Positions 1 through 8,211 of a stretch of 21,111 nucleotides of DNA are shown piece by piece. Below the pieces are notes generated by a model. It was given only the letters and a program-made list of their open reading frames with translations, searched no databases and was not told the origin of the DNA. Origin of the DNA: Echinostoma caproni (lineage: Eukaryota; Platyhelminthes; Trematoda; Plagiorchiida; Echinostomatidae); assembly GCA_900618425.1 (NCBI GenBank), contig UZAN01041954.1, forward strand, positions 31,842 through 52,952. The letters run 5' to 3'. The translations under genes were made by a program, and so were the position numbers. How positions within the stretch are numbered: position 1 is the first letter of the stretch; each line of letters starts with the position of its first letter.

Positions 1-405
1 CCTACCAGGTATAAACATCTGTTTAATGCATCACAACATTTTAGTTAAGGCTAAGGGCAAATGTGCCCTGTGCACGACAAAATTCATCACGTAATCAAAG
101 AAAATCCTTTGTCACTATCATGATCGATCGATCGGATGAATCAGCTACAACAAAGAAAGTGACGCTTGTCCGGCTAGCACGAACCGCTCACCTCGAGTCC
201 TTAGAAGGCCAAGTGAATTTCGGTTGCGCACTGCAGGAGTGACATCAACATACGGCTGCATACCTGATAATAACAAGAGTTTCGCAACCATTATTAACTG
301 ATGATCACAATCTCGTGTCAAGTTGAGAGATTACAAGCTGGGTAAATAGCGGAAAATTATTCAACCAGATTACAAGGAAAGTCAGAGGGAAATTTAACCC
401 GGTGA
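1..405. other. Left edge, no gene recognised
   Basis: No reading frame, RNA gene or repeat that I recognise. A short GATC tandem (about 123-134) is the only visible regularity. The RTE relic to the right should continue in this direction with the RT catalytic YADD and C-terminal parts, but I could not find them here, so the relic seems to break off near 400. Confidence 0.5.
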
Positions 406-690
406 GGTCATGGATAAGAGAGACAGTACGATGTAAAAGAAAGAAGCAATCGCACTGCATTCTTGATTGTTGTTTGGTTCCGAACACACTTCGAAATCGG
501 TTTTTGAGTTGCGCCTCATTTAACGCTGTCCTAAATAATCGTACAGTTTCAACAAGTATGTACTCCTCGGACATCTCGTTGTACGCAATATGTATGGTCC
601 GGAGTAACTGTCTATTGACGGAGTCGAATGCAACACAAAACTTAATAAATTAAACTACAGGTGGCTGTTGGAATTAATGATGATGTTCTA
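406..690 (-). pseudogene. RT fragment around motif A of the RTE relic
   Basis: From about 690 the minus strand reads LEHHH, a stop, FQQPPVV, a stop, then FIKFCVAFDSVNRQLL. This corresponds to the RTE pattern in which a LEHRH-QQP stretch precedes the IDF-AAFDSV block that carries the first catalytic Asp. Here the Asp of IDF is replaced by Lys while AFDSVNR is kept. The frame then stays open through NEMSEEYILVETVRLF, where I expect the finger/palm helices, and reaches a degraded region where the RQG-LSP-LF block should be (KQ...FFLL). No YADD was found. Two in-frame stops and lost residues make this a pseudogene. It could be read as an isolated 89-codon ORF, but its similarity and its collinearity with the endonuclease argue against a host gene. 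Confidence 0.6.
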
Positions 691-1141
691 GAATGCTTTC
701 TAGCGTACAGATCAGCTCTACGTAACCCTTACCACAAGGGAAATCATAGTGGTTTGCGTTAGAGGCGCCAATTGTTAGCAGGTGAACAGTCCGTGACATT
801 GACCTTGTATCTCAGGTATTAGAATTATCTCTCTTGTTATATAATTTGTTGCGTGAGCATTCAAATCATTTATTTCCTTTCTTCCTCTCAATCTGGGCGC
901 TCCTGGAACGCAACACATCGGATGTGTTCTCGTGTCTTATCCAGTAACAAAGCGGTTAATCGAAATTAAGAAAATATTGGTTGCCTTAAAGGTAAAGCAG
1001 GTACCTGTCGTGGTTTTAACACCTTTGTAGGATAAAGTGCACAATCGACGTCGTTCGGTCTTAGATAAAGATATGACGGACATGTGACGAGATGTGACGG
1101 AATAAGTTGTCCAGTGGCTTCAGTTAAGTTAGAAGTCAGAC

Positions 1142-1595
1142 TTTACAGATTTCATCTGGGATAGCTTTTCAACTGCGGGAGGGGCTTCATTATCTTTTTG
1201 CATCGATGGTGCTAACGATTTTCGAACCGTTAAGCAGGTCCAGATCGATTGTACATTTCTCGTTAATGGGTGGTGGGACCATGTAGTTGAGTTGGCAGGG
1301 ATAACAGTTAAGCAAATGGCTTAAGTGTTCAGCCCATCTTTTGTGTATTATTTTCTTTCTCCTAAGGAAGTCCCGGTGTCGTCTCTCAATGAACCGGTAC
1401 GGGTTTTATCTTTTTTCGGATATTAACGAAATATTCATCAAGTATTATTATTTTTGTCCATTCTGCTAACTCAGACTAACGTCGTTTACGTTTATTGTGT
1501 GAGGCTCCGCTTAGAAGATTGAAAACATCTGGTGAGTTATGGAGTTCTGCTTTCCTAGTTTTGAACAGCATTTCATTGTATATTCGGAAATTCAT
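1142..1595 (-). pseudogene. Endonuclease-RT linker and RT N-terminus of the RTE relic
   Basis: The minus strand reads KRWAEHLSHLLN at 1342-1310, followed by NYMVPPPINEKCTIDLD and GSKIVSTID, then IPDEICKV at 1162-1142. This is the familiar segment of RTE/jockey-type ORFs in which a basic linker ends in RWAEHF-LLNR and the RT begins with the conditional-lysine and GPDGIPAE region. Upstream, about 1590-1510 reads FRIYNEMLFKTRKAELHNS, matching the basic linker in style. Frames change several times between the blocks. These are products of decay rather than a functional protein. Confidence 0.6.
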
Positions 1596-1915
1596 TCTGC
1601 CGAGTTGTTTTGCTCAATTGTTCCAGGGTGGCTTCCGTGATAGTTGATTAACGTATTGCACAACACGCAGCGATAGACATAGGGGCCCGTCTGAGGGCGG
1701 TATCATCTATAGAGGTTAGAGGCAAACCTTCGCCCCGCTTTATGGGCGAGACTTTTGACTCATTGTAAGACGAATTTTGAGGCGAGCACGTATTAGAATA
1801 AGTCCAGGGTCATTGGGGTTTCCCGTTCAGGTGCCGCAATAGGCTAGAACGCTCTCTACCGATGAAGCCTACCAAGAACGTATGAATATGTAGTTGATTA
1901 AATCTGTTGTCTTAC

Positions 1916-2440
1916 TGTCTTTGGAATACTAAGTTAATAATTACTTTGGAGTCTGTAAACGTAAACAGACGTTCAATACTGTAGCATATTTCTCCGAGAC
2001 CGAATTATCCCTATACTTAACGCGTTTGCTTATCTGCGGGGCACGTGCGGGCGTTCCAGCTTCATGCAACCCCCAAAATGTCATCCCTGTGGGTTGGGCC
2101 GATTGAATTCTGAAGTGTTTTGATCAGCATTTAGGGTTGGGGCGAAGACTACAGCTACGGTCACGGTAAATTGTGCACCATCGAGTCGGACCATGGCGGC
2201 CCTTGTTGAAACTGCTTCCGAAGAGATCAGAGCAATAAGTGTCTTATTATTCATTGTTATTGCTACCCAATAGACCCTAAATTTGTCCAGTGACCTACTA
2301 CGGTACATTCAGTAGTATACGTCTGCACGAGATACCTGGATATTTCTTTCGCCTGAGTTAGGAAGGAGTACCTCAGACAAATAGGCACTGTCAATTCCGT
2401 AATTGTAGCGTGTGCACAATGACGCACTGACTTCTTGTGT
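1916..2440 (-). pseudogene. APE-type endonuclease domain of the RTE relic
   Basis: From 2440 downwards one frame gives TQEVSASLCTRYNYGIDSAY then LSEVLLPNSG, which is the APE endonuclease region with the catalytic Glu in LSE(V/T). After one stop it continues as a 75-codon open stretch at 2308-2081: RVYWVAITMNNKTLIALIS, AQFTVTVAVVFAPTLNADQN. These match the GVAIAM and V-YAPT-AD blocks. A shifted frame then gives WNARTCPAD at 2058-2032 and FGLGEICYSIERL at 2004-1966, the GDFNAR and FGLG-NGERL blocks. In the D(F/W)NAR motif the first Asp is not recognisable, and the GSDH motif was not found. It would nick target DNA in an active element; this copy cannot. Confidence 0.7.
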
Positions 2441-2550
2441 TTAAAATTTTTTTTAAATCCCAGTTCAAGTCAGTTCCAATAATTTATGTGAAGTCGTTAT
2501 TTAGTGCTGAGGTCCCTGTTTCACTTCTGAATGACCCTCGTGACTGAGAG

Positions 2551-2747
2551 AGCGGTGATGGCCCGGTGGTAACGTCACCAAATTATCACTCCGGAGGACG
2601 AGTGTTCGAATCCCACCAACACCGCCTGAATTTCCCCATGTGTGTTGTATGGCAGCCCTTCGATTGGCCTCTTCCCCCTTCCTGAAAATTGTATCATTGT
2701 GTATTCAATAAAAGGAAGTAAAAAAGAAGAGAATGAAAAAGAAAAGC
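2551..2747 (+). mobile_element. tRNA-derived SINE-like element with A-rich tail
   Basis: A tRNA-like head is followed by a short body and an A-rich tail. GCGGTG at 2552-2557 can pair with CACCGC at 2620-2625 as an acceptor stem. TGGCCCGGTGG at 2559-2569 is a near-consensus Pol III A box, and TGTTCGAATCC at 2603-2613 matches the B box except for its first base pair. The T stem pairs only partly, and the anticodon arm is not convincing, so it is not a working tRNA. The unit ends in AATAAAAGG and then an A/G-rich run at 2706-2747. This head-body-tail layout is typical of SINEs. I saw no clear target-site duplication, and the family is not named. Confidence 0.55.
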
Positions 2748-4243
2748 TTCGTACACCGGAGATGCCCCAACATGAACAGACGGTCCCAAGAAAACAAAAT
2801 CTATGGTGATACACGTGAATGCCTTACAAAATAAGATCCCAAAGCTATTCTGTTTTCAGCTAAGACGGCCCTGGAGAGATGTGCTACTTTGATGTCTAAA
2901 CCGGAGTAGATAGTTTTTCTTGGGTCGTAATGGCCTGGTTTGCAAAGGTAGTACATTAAGATAAGGTTCATAATCCTTGGGGACCAAATGATACCTGTTC
3001 CGGTTCATATGACTTTGATTGACCTAGACCAGGTTTCAACATTCCCGGAGCTTCTAGAAGAGCAGATGACTGAGAATTTTAGTTCATACTACTCTCCTCA
3101 CGAGGAGACGAGGGCAGGGACTGTGATGAGACAAGACTGCCATATCACACTACCGCCTTCGAACTCTTGTGAGTTTTTCTAAGGAGAATGCTAGATCTGT
3201 GAAATCCCAGCATATCCTCCAGTATTATCGCTGTTCATGTGCGGTCGCTTATTCGGTGAGCCCAATCCCACCCATTGAATTAATGGCGGTTCCCATATAC
3301 GCGACCTAGGAAGCCCGATGTAACATGCAGCTCTACGTCTCATGTAGAGTTTCTCGGCTTGCTTACCTTTGAGCATCCTCCATTTTTTTAAGTTGCGTCA
3401 TTTAGTCAGCAGCCGTCATCTGTGGATGCAATGAGAGGAAACATACCGTAGAAAATATAGCACAACAAACCACCTAATAGGAGGGCTAAACCGGTTGAAG
3501 GTAAAAGTTTCAGCAAGACAACGCACTATGTATTACTTTTTAAAGGGGGGCCGAGCTCTGCTGCCCGGTACAGTGCTTGTGAATGAAATCAGTCCTACAA
3601 AATGCGATACTTGAAGCTCGTAGTCGTATACACGTCAATCGAATGAGGGAAGAGCTCCTAGGGAATCACCTACAAGCGTGTACCAACAAACAGGTACCCT
3701 ACTGTCAGCAGTTTGCTTTGCGAAGCCTACCGGTGCATCCTGTGAAGCTGGAGACATCTACTGTGCCAAATTCCCACGGAACCTAATGATTATGTTGTTT
3801 ACATGTTCCCTTATTCACGCTAGTCGGTATGGACAACGACGACTGGAGACATTCATGAAACTGTGGTCGACTGCACAAAACTACAGTTAGATAGTGCGTC
3901 ATGAAATGAGTAAAAAGTTCAGCAAAACTTGCAATGAAATGATATAGCTACTAAACTGAAATATAGTCTCACACATACAGAATAATCTATCCAAATTCAT
4001 TAATCATCCGTATTCTCCATGGTATAAAACTGAACCAACTAGTCCCAGTATTCCTAAAACTCTGTAGTGCTGCTCTTTTAAACTTATCTTGATACTGGTC
4101 ATACCCCTACTCCCTCTCCCTCCCAAACAAACGAGTTCTGGACGAATAAGAGACAATTCATCGACAGAGAGCCAATGAAGCTCCATATCTTCTCCCCCCA
4201 CCACACACACACAATCCCAATTAGTAAGCATAGATTGACATAC
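2748..4243. other. Unassigned stretch, downstream of the last visible transporter exon
   Basis: Probably transporter intron or flank. Open stretches on the plus strand at 2988-3182 (64 codons) and in two overlapping frames at 3583-3890 (67 and 70 codons) have no motif I recognise, no convincing splice sites and no partner exons, so I do not call them genes. A (CA)6 microsatellite occupies 4202-4213. The next transporter exon, expected to encode the central loop and TM7, was looked for on the minus strand and not found. Confidence 0.45.
4202..4213. repeat. (CA)6 microsatellite next to a 5' splice site
   Basis: Six CA units on the plus strand. In the sense of the transporter transcript this is a (TG)6 run about 30 nt into the intron after the donor at 4243-4238, followed by a G-rich stretch. 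UG repeats near splice sites are known binding sites for CELF- and TDP-43-type proteins; a role here is only inference. Confidence 0.8.
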
Positions 4244-4497
4244 GTTGCAGTGACTGAATGCCGAGGGTATATTGGTACGTAGATAAATCAACTCTCCATG
4301 TCCGATGCGGGGATGTTGTTCAGGCCTATCGTATACCACAAAAGACCACAGTGCGACTAGAGCCAGGCCGAAAGCACCGAAGAAATAATGGGCATAGGGC
4401 CAGTTTGAATAAAATTTGTCAGTTTCACCGGGCACGAGGCGAGGTTGGGCAAACAGACCAGAGAATACCTGGCCGAAAATAGTGCCCAGCTGACAAC
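4244..4497 (-). CDS. SLC17-family transporter, internal exon (TM5-TM6 region)
   Basis: This exon runs from the acceptor TTTCCCTTTAG (AG at 4499-4498) to the donor GTATGT at 4243-4238. It contributes the last two bases of a Gly codon and 84 further codons, ending in phase 0. The product reads CQLGTIFGQVFSGLF, then a hydrophilic loop (GETDKFYSNWPYAH), then YFFGAFGLALVALWSFVVY and DRPEQHPRIGHGEL. It corresponds to the SLC17 pattern G-QLGT-S-G, W-YVFY-FG-G--W, then D-P--HPRI--EE--YI. SLC17 proteins move organic anions such as sialate, glutamate, nucleotides or phosphate across vesicle, lysosome or plasma membranes. Its phase matches the exon at 8124-8211. The frame continues into intron for some codons before a stop, which is not part of the protein. 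Confidence 0.85.
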
Positions 4498-5255
4498 CTA
4501 AAGGGAAAGAGAGGAAAATAAAATGCAACTTTCGCGGTGAATAGTAAGTAAAAGTTCAATCTCGAAGGCATAGACATAAATAATAGGTGGTCATGCAGAG
4601 TTAACTACCTGGAAGCATCGTGAAGTATCGTTGTGTCATTTATGTGAAATGAAAATCCGCTTCACAAAAGATGTCTCTTCCTAACGAATACTAGTGGATT
4701 GAACTTGCCGGTTTGTGTTCAGTTTCAAATCTGTCGCGTGTGATCGACTACTCGACCAGGACAGAATATAGTCTCAGAGATGATACTCCTCCAATCAAAT
4801 TATGTATGGTTAACAGCAGTATACATATAGTGCACATCTGCTCCATCTGCCGTTTCGATTAGTATATTCAACTCTCCCTAAAACTACGCATTCACGTAAA
4901 CCAGAGGGAACAGCCATCACGGCAATTTCGGGGGTGACCAAAGGTGTCCAGCAGAATCCCAATGCAGAACCTTTTCCAGTCCCGAATGGTAGCTAGTTGA
5001 ATCATCTCTTGTGAGTTTTCCGTGGTTTGCTATACGATAACACTTTGTGGCACAGTGTGAAATCATGACTGGTAAAAGGGAGCACGTTTTGTGGCTAAGC
5101 ACCGTTAAACATTCCTTATCGAAGAGAACTAGTCGTAAAATATTTCAAAGGATACTTCCTAATGAATTGGTTCACAGAATATGTATTTATGACAAAATTT
5201 TAGTTTCAGCTCGTTGGGATGCTCGCGTTGATATAGTGGCACAATTTGTGGTATT
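4498..5255. other. Intron between transporter exons, nothing recognised
   Basis: Lies between the transporter acceptor at 4498 and the end of the Penelope-like element. Two open stretches, 4917-5102 (minus) and 5047-5280 (plus), show no recognisable domain. Part of it may be 3' non-coding sequence of the Penelope-like element, whose coding part stops at 5256, but I found no second copy of its end to prove that. Confidence 0.45.
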
Positions 5256-5993
5256 CTACTTTACGTTTGACAACGAGTGAAATGAGTGAAATAATGGGAT
5301 TACCGTCTTTCCGTGCGCCTGTGTGCTGTTTGTACGTCTATACGTCCACCAATTATCACGGGTTTTTGCGAGTGTGACGTAATGTTTGTCTCTCTCGACG
5401 TGTTGGTTGAACGAATTGACCGAGTGCAAAGCTTCGAGGATTAATCCTTCCCCCTTCTTCTTAGCTCGCGCCACAACCTTTGCATTATCGATTGCAATCT
5501 CGTGACCTGTCCGTGCGCAGTGGTTCCAAATTTGTGACCTCGGGTCGGCGCGTCGGAGGGCAAGCTTGTGTTCGTGTAAGCGAGTGTGTAGTTGTTTGCC
5601 TGCCTCGCCTATGTAGTGTTGGTTGCAGCCCAGGCACGGGATTGCGTAGATTACTCTTGATCGTTCGTGCTGTTCGACCCGGTCCTTGCCGTTGAAAAGG
5701 GATGATCGCACGGTTGCTGCCGGTTTGTGGGCGATCTTGATTCCCAACGGTCGGAATATTCGTTCGGTGGCTTCTGACGTGCCGCGTATGTAGGGTAGCG
5801 TTATCCAAGTTCCTTCTTTCGTGTGTGTTATTTGTTTCTTACCTCTGAGGCAGGCTTTGATAAAACTCCTGGGATATGCGTTTGATTGGAACAGTTGAAA
5901 GAGTCGACTTCTTTCTCTTGTCCTTAACTCCGGTGTGCTACAGTGTGTGTTTGCTCGACGGAGTAGAGTTCGCACACAACTTTTAGGTGGCAC
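5256..5993 (-). pseudogene. Penelope-like element: linker and GIY-YIG endonuclease
   Basis: An uninterrupted 245-codon stretch. Residues 1-110 carry the post-RT linker (SCVRTLLRRANTHC, IRGTSEATERIFRPLGIK). Residues 114-200 are the GIY-YIG nuclease: VIYAIPCLGCNQHYIGE, with the Y of GIY at 116, the Tyr of YIG at 127, a metal-binding-like CxxC between them (Cys120, Cys123), Arg138 and His142 in RLHEHK, and the likely metal-binding Glu187 in ILEALHS. In the family this nuclease makes the target nick for retrotransposition. All key residues appear present here. The stretch is separated from the RT by a one-base frame change in an A run near 5985-5990, so it is not translated with the RT unless corrected. 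The tail SLSNVK ends at a TAG. Confidence 0.88.
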
Positions 5994-6780
5994 AAAGGGT
6001 GATTGCTGTTGTAGTTGAGGATGCGGTCCGTCGTGGTCGGTTTTCGGTAGACCGTGGTTTGGATTCTTCCGTCGGGTTGCTTCATGAGAAGGATGTCGAG
6101 GAAGTGAAGTTGTCCATCTTTTTCTTCCTCTCGTGTGAAGTTGATACCGGGCACCTGCTCGTTGATCATTTGGTGAAACTGATCTACTGTGGGGGTTCTG
6201 AGTATGACGAATGTATCATCCACGTAACGTATTCACAGACCAGGTTGTAGGATTTCAAAGGCTTTGGCTTCGAAGTGTTTCATAACCGCATCCGCAAGCA
6301 GCCCTGAGAGTGGCGAACCCATTGGAGTTCCTCGTATCTGCTGGTACACCTTCCCGTCGAATTGGAAATAGGTTTCCATACAGAGTTCTACGAGTTTCAC
6401 TATTTTGTCTACAGAAAGTTTCGTTCTTAATTGTAAATTTTGGTCGTTTTGCAACAAGTGTCGGATACTTTCGATGGCCATTTGCTTCGGTATATTGGTG
6501 AACAGTGAGGTCACATCGAAAGAGACCATCACTTCATCTGGTTCAATGGTCAGTCCCTTGATGCGTTCCAGGAAAATAGTGGGACTTTTTGCATCATTTT
6601 GGTTTGCAGGTAATGATGGGCGTAGTAGCTGGAAGAGATACCTTGCGAGATTGTAGTTGGGTGCTGTTGTGGATGCGACAATGGGTCGTAGTGGTACATC
6701 GGGTTTGTGCACTTTCGGTAGTCCATAGAACCGTGGTATCGGACCTTCTGTGGGTTTGACTCGTCTATGTTCGTCATCCG
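5985..6780 (-). pseudogene. Penelope-like element: reverse transcriptase core
   Basis: The RT core begins after the A run at 6791-6800 with KLTDDEHRRVKPTEGPIP and RFYGLPKVHKPDVPLRPIV, the characteristic Penelope/telomerase-like start. Motif A is SFDVTSLFTNIP, with the catalytic Asp codon at 6517-6515. The RGTPMGSPLSGLLAD block follows, then IRYVDDTFVILRT with YVDD at 6226-6215, and LHFLDI and YRKPTTTDRILNYNSNHPL. A TGA at 6235-6233 directly before IRYVDD replaces the usual Trp codon (TGG to TGA). The frame is lost again at an A run near 5985. The three catalytic Asp residues are intact, but the stop would prevent full RT synthesis without read-through. Confidence 0.9.
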
Positions 6781-7574
6781 TTAGTTTCTTGTTTTTTTTT
6801 TGAGAGTGGAAAAGGATTTGGTTAGTTGATTCCTCAGCTGATTTAAGGGGTTCCCGTTGACCGGTTGATAAGTTTCCTTGTCTTCGATGAATTGTTTTAT
6901 CTTTTTTGTATATTCTATTTTGTCCAACAGTGCGATTGCATTGCCTATGTCTGCCGGAAGAATGATAATATTGGAGTCATTTTTCAGCGATTTCAAAGCT
7001 TTCATTTCGACATCAGGGACCAGCTGCGATTGTTTCTGTTTGTTGAGCTGTTGGCATATTTTGATCCTAGATTCTTCTCTTTTGTCTTCGGGCAACGAGC
7101 AGTTTCTTAGTCCGTTCTCCACAGAGGCGATGAAGTCGGTCGGTTTGGCATTGGAGTGGTTGAATTTCAGGCCTTTCATGAGAATTGCCGATTCTGCGGT
7201 TGGTGTTTGGAGAAGTTGTGGATCGGCTCGGAATATGCTGAACGTGTTGCTTTCAAGTTGTCAAGTTTTTTGTTTAGTCTCACTCGGGTTTTCAAACGGT
7301 TTGCGGTTGACGTCTCTTCTATGACGTTCTTTATTCGTTCGATCCAATCTGTGTCCAGAAATTTGCTTACTTCGCTTATGAAGTGCTCACATTGGTAGTC
7401 GTATACGGATTTTCGTCGGTGGGCGTCATTGATCAGTTCGCGATGCATTCGTTTGCAGTAGGCAAGTGCGATGATTCTGGCACCTTCGGAGCGGACAGGT
7501 GGGTTACACTTTATGCTTTTTGGGAATGTGTTGTTTCGTTGGCATTGATGGAGGAAGAACAATTGTTCACGCAC
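6781..7574 (-). pseudogene. Penelope-like element: N-terminal region with DKG-type motif
   Basis: Two open stretches. At 7574-7176 the product reads REQLFFLHQCQRNNTFPKS, PPVRSEGARIIALAYC and a helical, charged segment, similar in style to the N-terminal extension of Penelope-like RTs. At 7179-6781 it continues MKGLKFNHSNAKPTDFIASV and reaches LPADIGNAIALLDKIEY at about 6965-6915, the family's conserved PADKGN block. Here the Lys of DKG is Ile (codons 6951-6943). The two stretches are in different frames; the shift falls within about 7185-7215. The second ends at a run of ten A (minus strand), where a one-base change moves the frame into the RT. The first codon shown, GTG at 7574, is not a proven start; the open frame reaches a stop at 7625. 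Confidence 0.8.
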
Positions 7575-7577
7575 AGC

Positions 7578-7593
7578 ATATATATATATATAT
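7578..7593. repeat. (AT)8 microsatellite at the 5' edge of the Penelope-like element
   Basis: Eight AT units immediately upstream (minus strand) of the recognisable Penelope coding region. It may mark an insertion into an AT-rich target or be part of the element's leader. Confidence 0.85.
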
Positions 7594-8123
7594 TGCTTGC
7601 ACCAATAGTTATCTCCAGAGAACTATCTGCTACCCATTCATTCCATTCTGAAATGCCATTTTTACATAGGGTTTAAAGAGCACATTTCAAAGCTATTCAA
7701 AATCTCTACACCACTGTTGTGATAAATATCTGTATGATCATTCCTCGCAGTAACTCCCTGAGGCGCAAATACAAAAAACCGACAATTTATCAAAGCTGCA
7801 GAAGTTGCCTCGTGCAACAAATATGGTTTTGAGATGAGACAGATAGAAAAAAACTGCAGAGGAGCAGATCATTCCGCCAAAAGAATCTCAATATTTTATT
7901 TTACTCTTTACAGTTAATAAATTATCCGTCATTCTCTAATTCTGCTCAACGGAGCTCGTTTGCACCTTCGAAAGATCATGAAATCATAAATTGGAGACGT
8001 TTACAATGATCCTCAATGATCACCTTGTCTTCCTAGTTATGTAGTTCAGAACAGGCGGAAAATACCAGTGCATGCTTTTGACACGAACATGACATGCATA
8101 TGCCCAAGATACACAGAACTTAC
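7594..8123. other. Intron next to transporter exon, nothing recognised
   Basis: Contains the donor GTAAGT at 8123-8118 of the transporter exon and otherwise AT-rich sequence. No recognisable gene, and no intact hammerhead core was seen near the Penelope 5' side. Confidence 0.5.
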
Positions 8124-8211
8124 CAGCTAGTGCAAACGCTAATGCTCGGCTGCGTTCGTTCGTTGGTATCCAACGGCCTGCTAGACATCCCACGACAGGC
8201 ATAAGTGCACC
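8124..8211 (-). CDS. SLC17-family transporter, internal exon (TM4-TM5 signature)
   Basis: An 88-nt exon between the acceptor ATATTTCAG (AG at 8213-8212) and the donor GTAAGT at 8123-8118. It enters in phase 0 and leaves in phase 1. The product is GALMPVVGCLAGRWIPTNER then SRALAFALA plus the first base of a Gly codon. This is the SLC17 signature G---P------W-P--ERSR----- --G, with the Pro, Trp-x-Pro and ERSR all present. Joined to the exon at 12865-13013 it gives RIVQGLCQ-GALMP; joined to 4244-4497 it gives ALAG-CQLGT. Both junctions match the family without gaps. Where most SLC17 members have Glu in the GLxEG motif, the junction here reads GLCQG. Confidence 0.87.

Larger units (their letters stand above)
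406..2440 (-). mobile_element. Degraded RTE-clade non-LTR retrotransposon (EN plus RT, collinear relic)
   Basis: Reading the minus strand from 2440 downwards, pieces of one retrotransposon polyprotein appear in the correct order: APE-type endonuclease (2440-1916), the endonuclease-RT linker (about 1590-1142), and RT blocks around motif A (690-406). All need frame changes and contain several stops, so this is an old, inactive copy. The family assignment rests on the RTE-style endonuclease (LSEV, VxAPTLxAD, WNAR and FGLG motifs), the KRWAEHLSHLLN linker and the AFDSVNR block. The RT C-terminal half is missing, so the copy is truncated or interrupted near 400. It lies downstream of the last visible transporter exon. 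Confidence 0.75.
5256..7593 (-). mobile_element. Penelope-like retroelement (RT plus GIY-YIG endonuclease), mildly decayed
   Basis: A single Penelope-like polyprotein is spread over several minus-strand frames from about 7574 to 5256: N-terminal extension, DKG-type motif, telomerase-like RT with YVDD, linker, then C-terminal GIY-YIG endonuclease. Only one in-frame stop and three frame changes interrupt about 770 codons, so this copy is much younger than the RTE and CR1-like relics in the window. It sits inside the 3.6 kb intron between transporter exons 8124-8211 and 4244-4497, in the same orientation as that gene. The 5' end seems to fall at an (AT)8 run; the N-terminus may be slightly truncated. 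Terminal repeats and target-site duplications were not identified. Confidence 0.9.

Noticed and set aside
305..574. 89-codon minus-strand ORF as a small host gene
   Set aside because: Its first part continues, through an upstream AFDSVNR block, the RT of the RTE relic.
4004..4243. C-terminal part of the 174-codon minus-strand ORF as transporter protein
   Set aside because: It lies after a good GTATGT donor and contains TG repeats and no transporter-like sequence; it is intron.
5047..5280. 77-codon plus-strand ORF next to the Penelope element
   Set aside because: No domain, no splice context, and it overlaps the end of the Penelope coding region on the other strand.
5256..7574. Penelope RT reading frames as a host telomerase or a standalone GIY-YIG nuclease gene
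   Set aside because: The order of N-terminal extension, DKG-type block, RT and GIY-YIG, together with frame breaks, is that of a Penelope-like element.
4900..8000. Hammerhead ribozyme in the ends of the Penelope-like element, as known for some Penelope elements
   Set aside because: I looked for the CTGATGA and GAAA core on both strands around both ends and found no intact core; a covariance-model search would be decisive.
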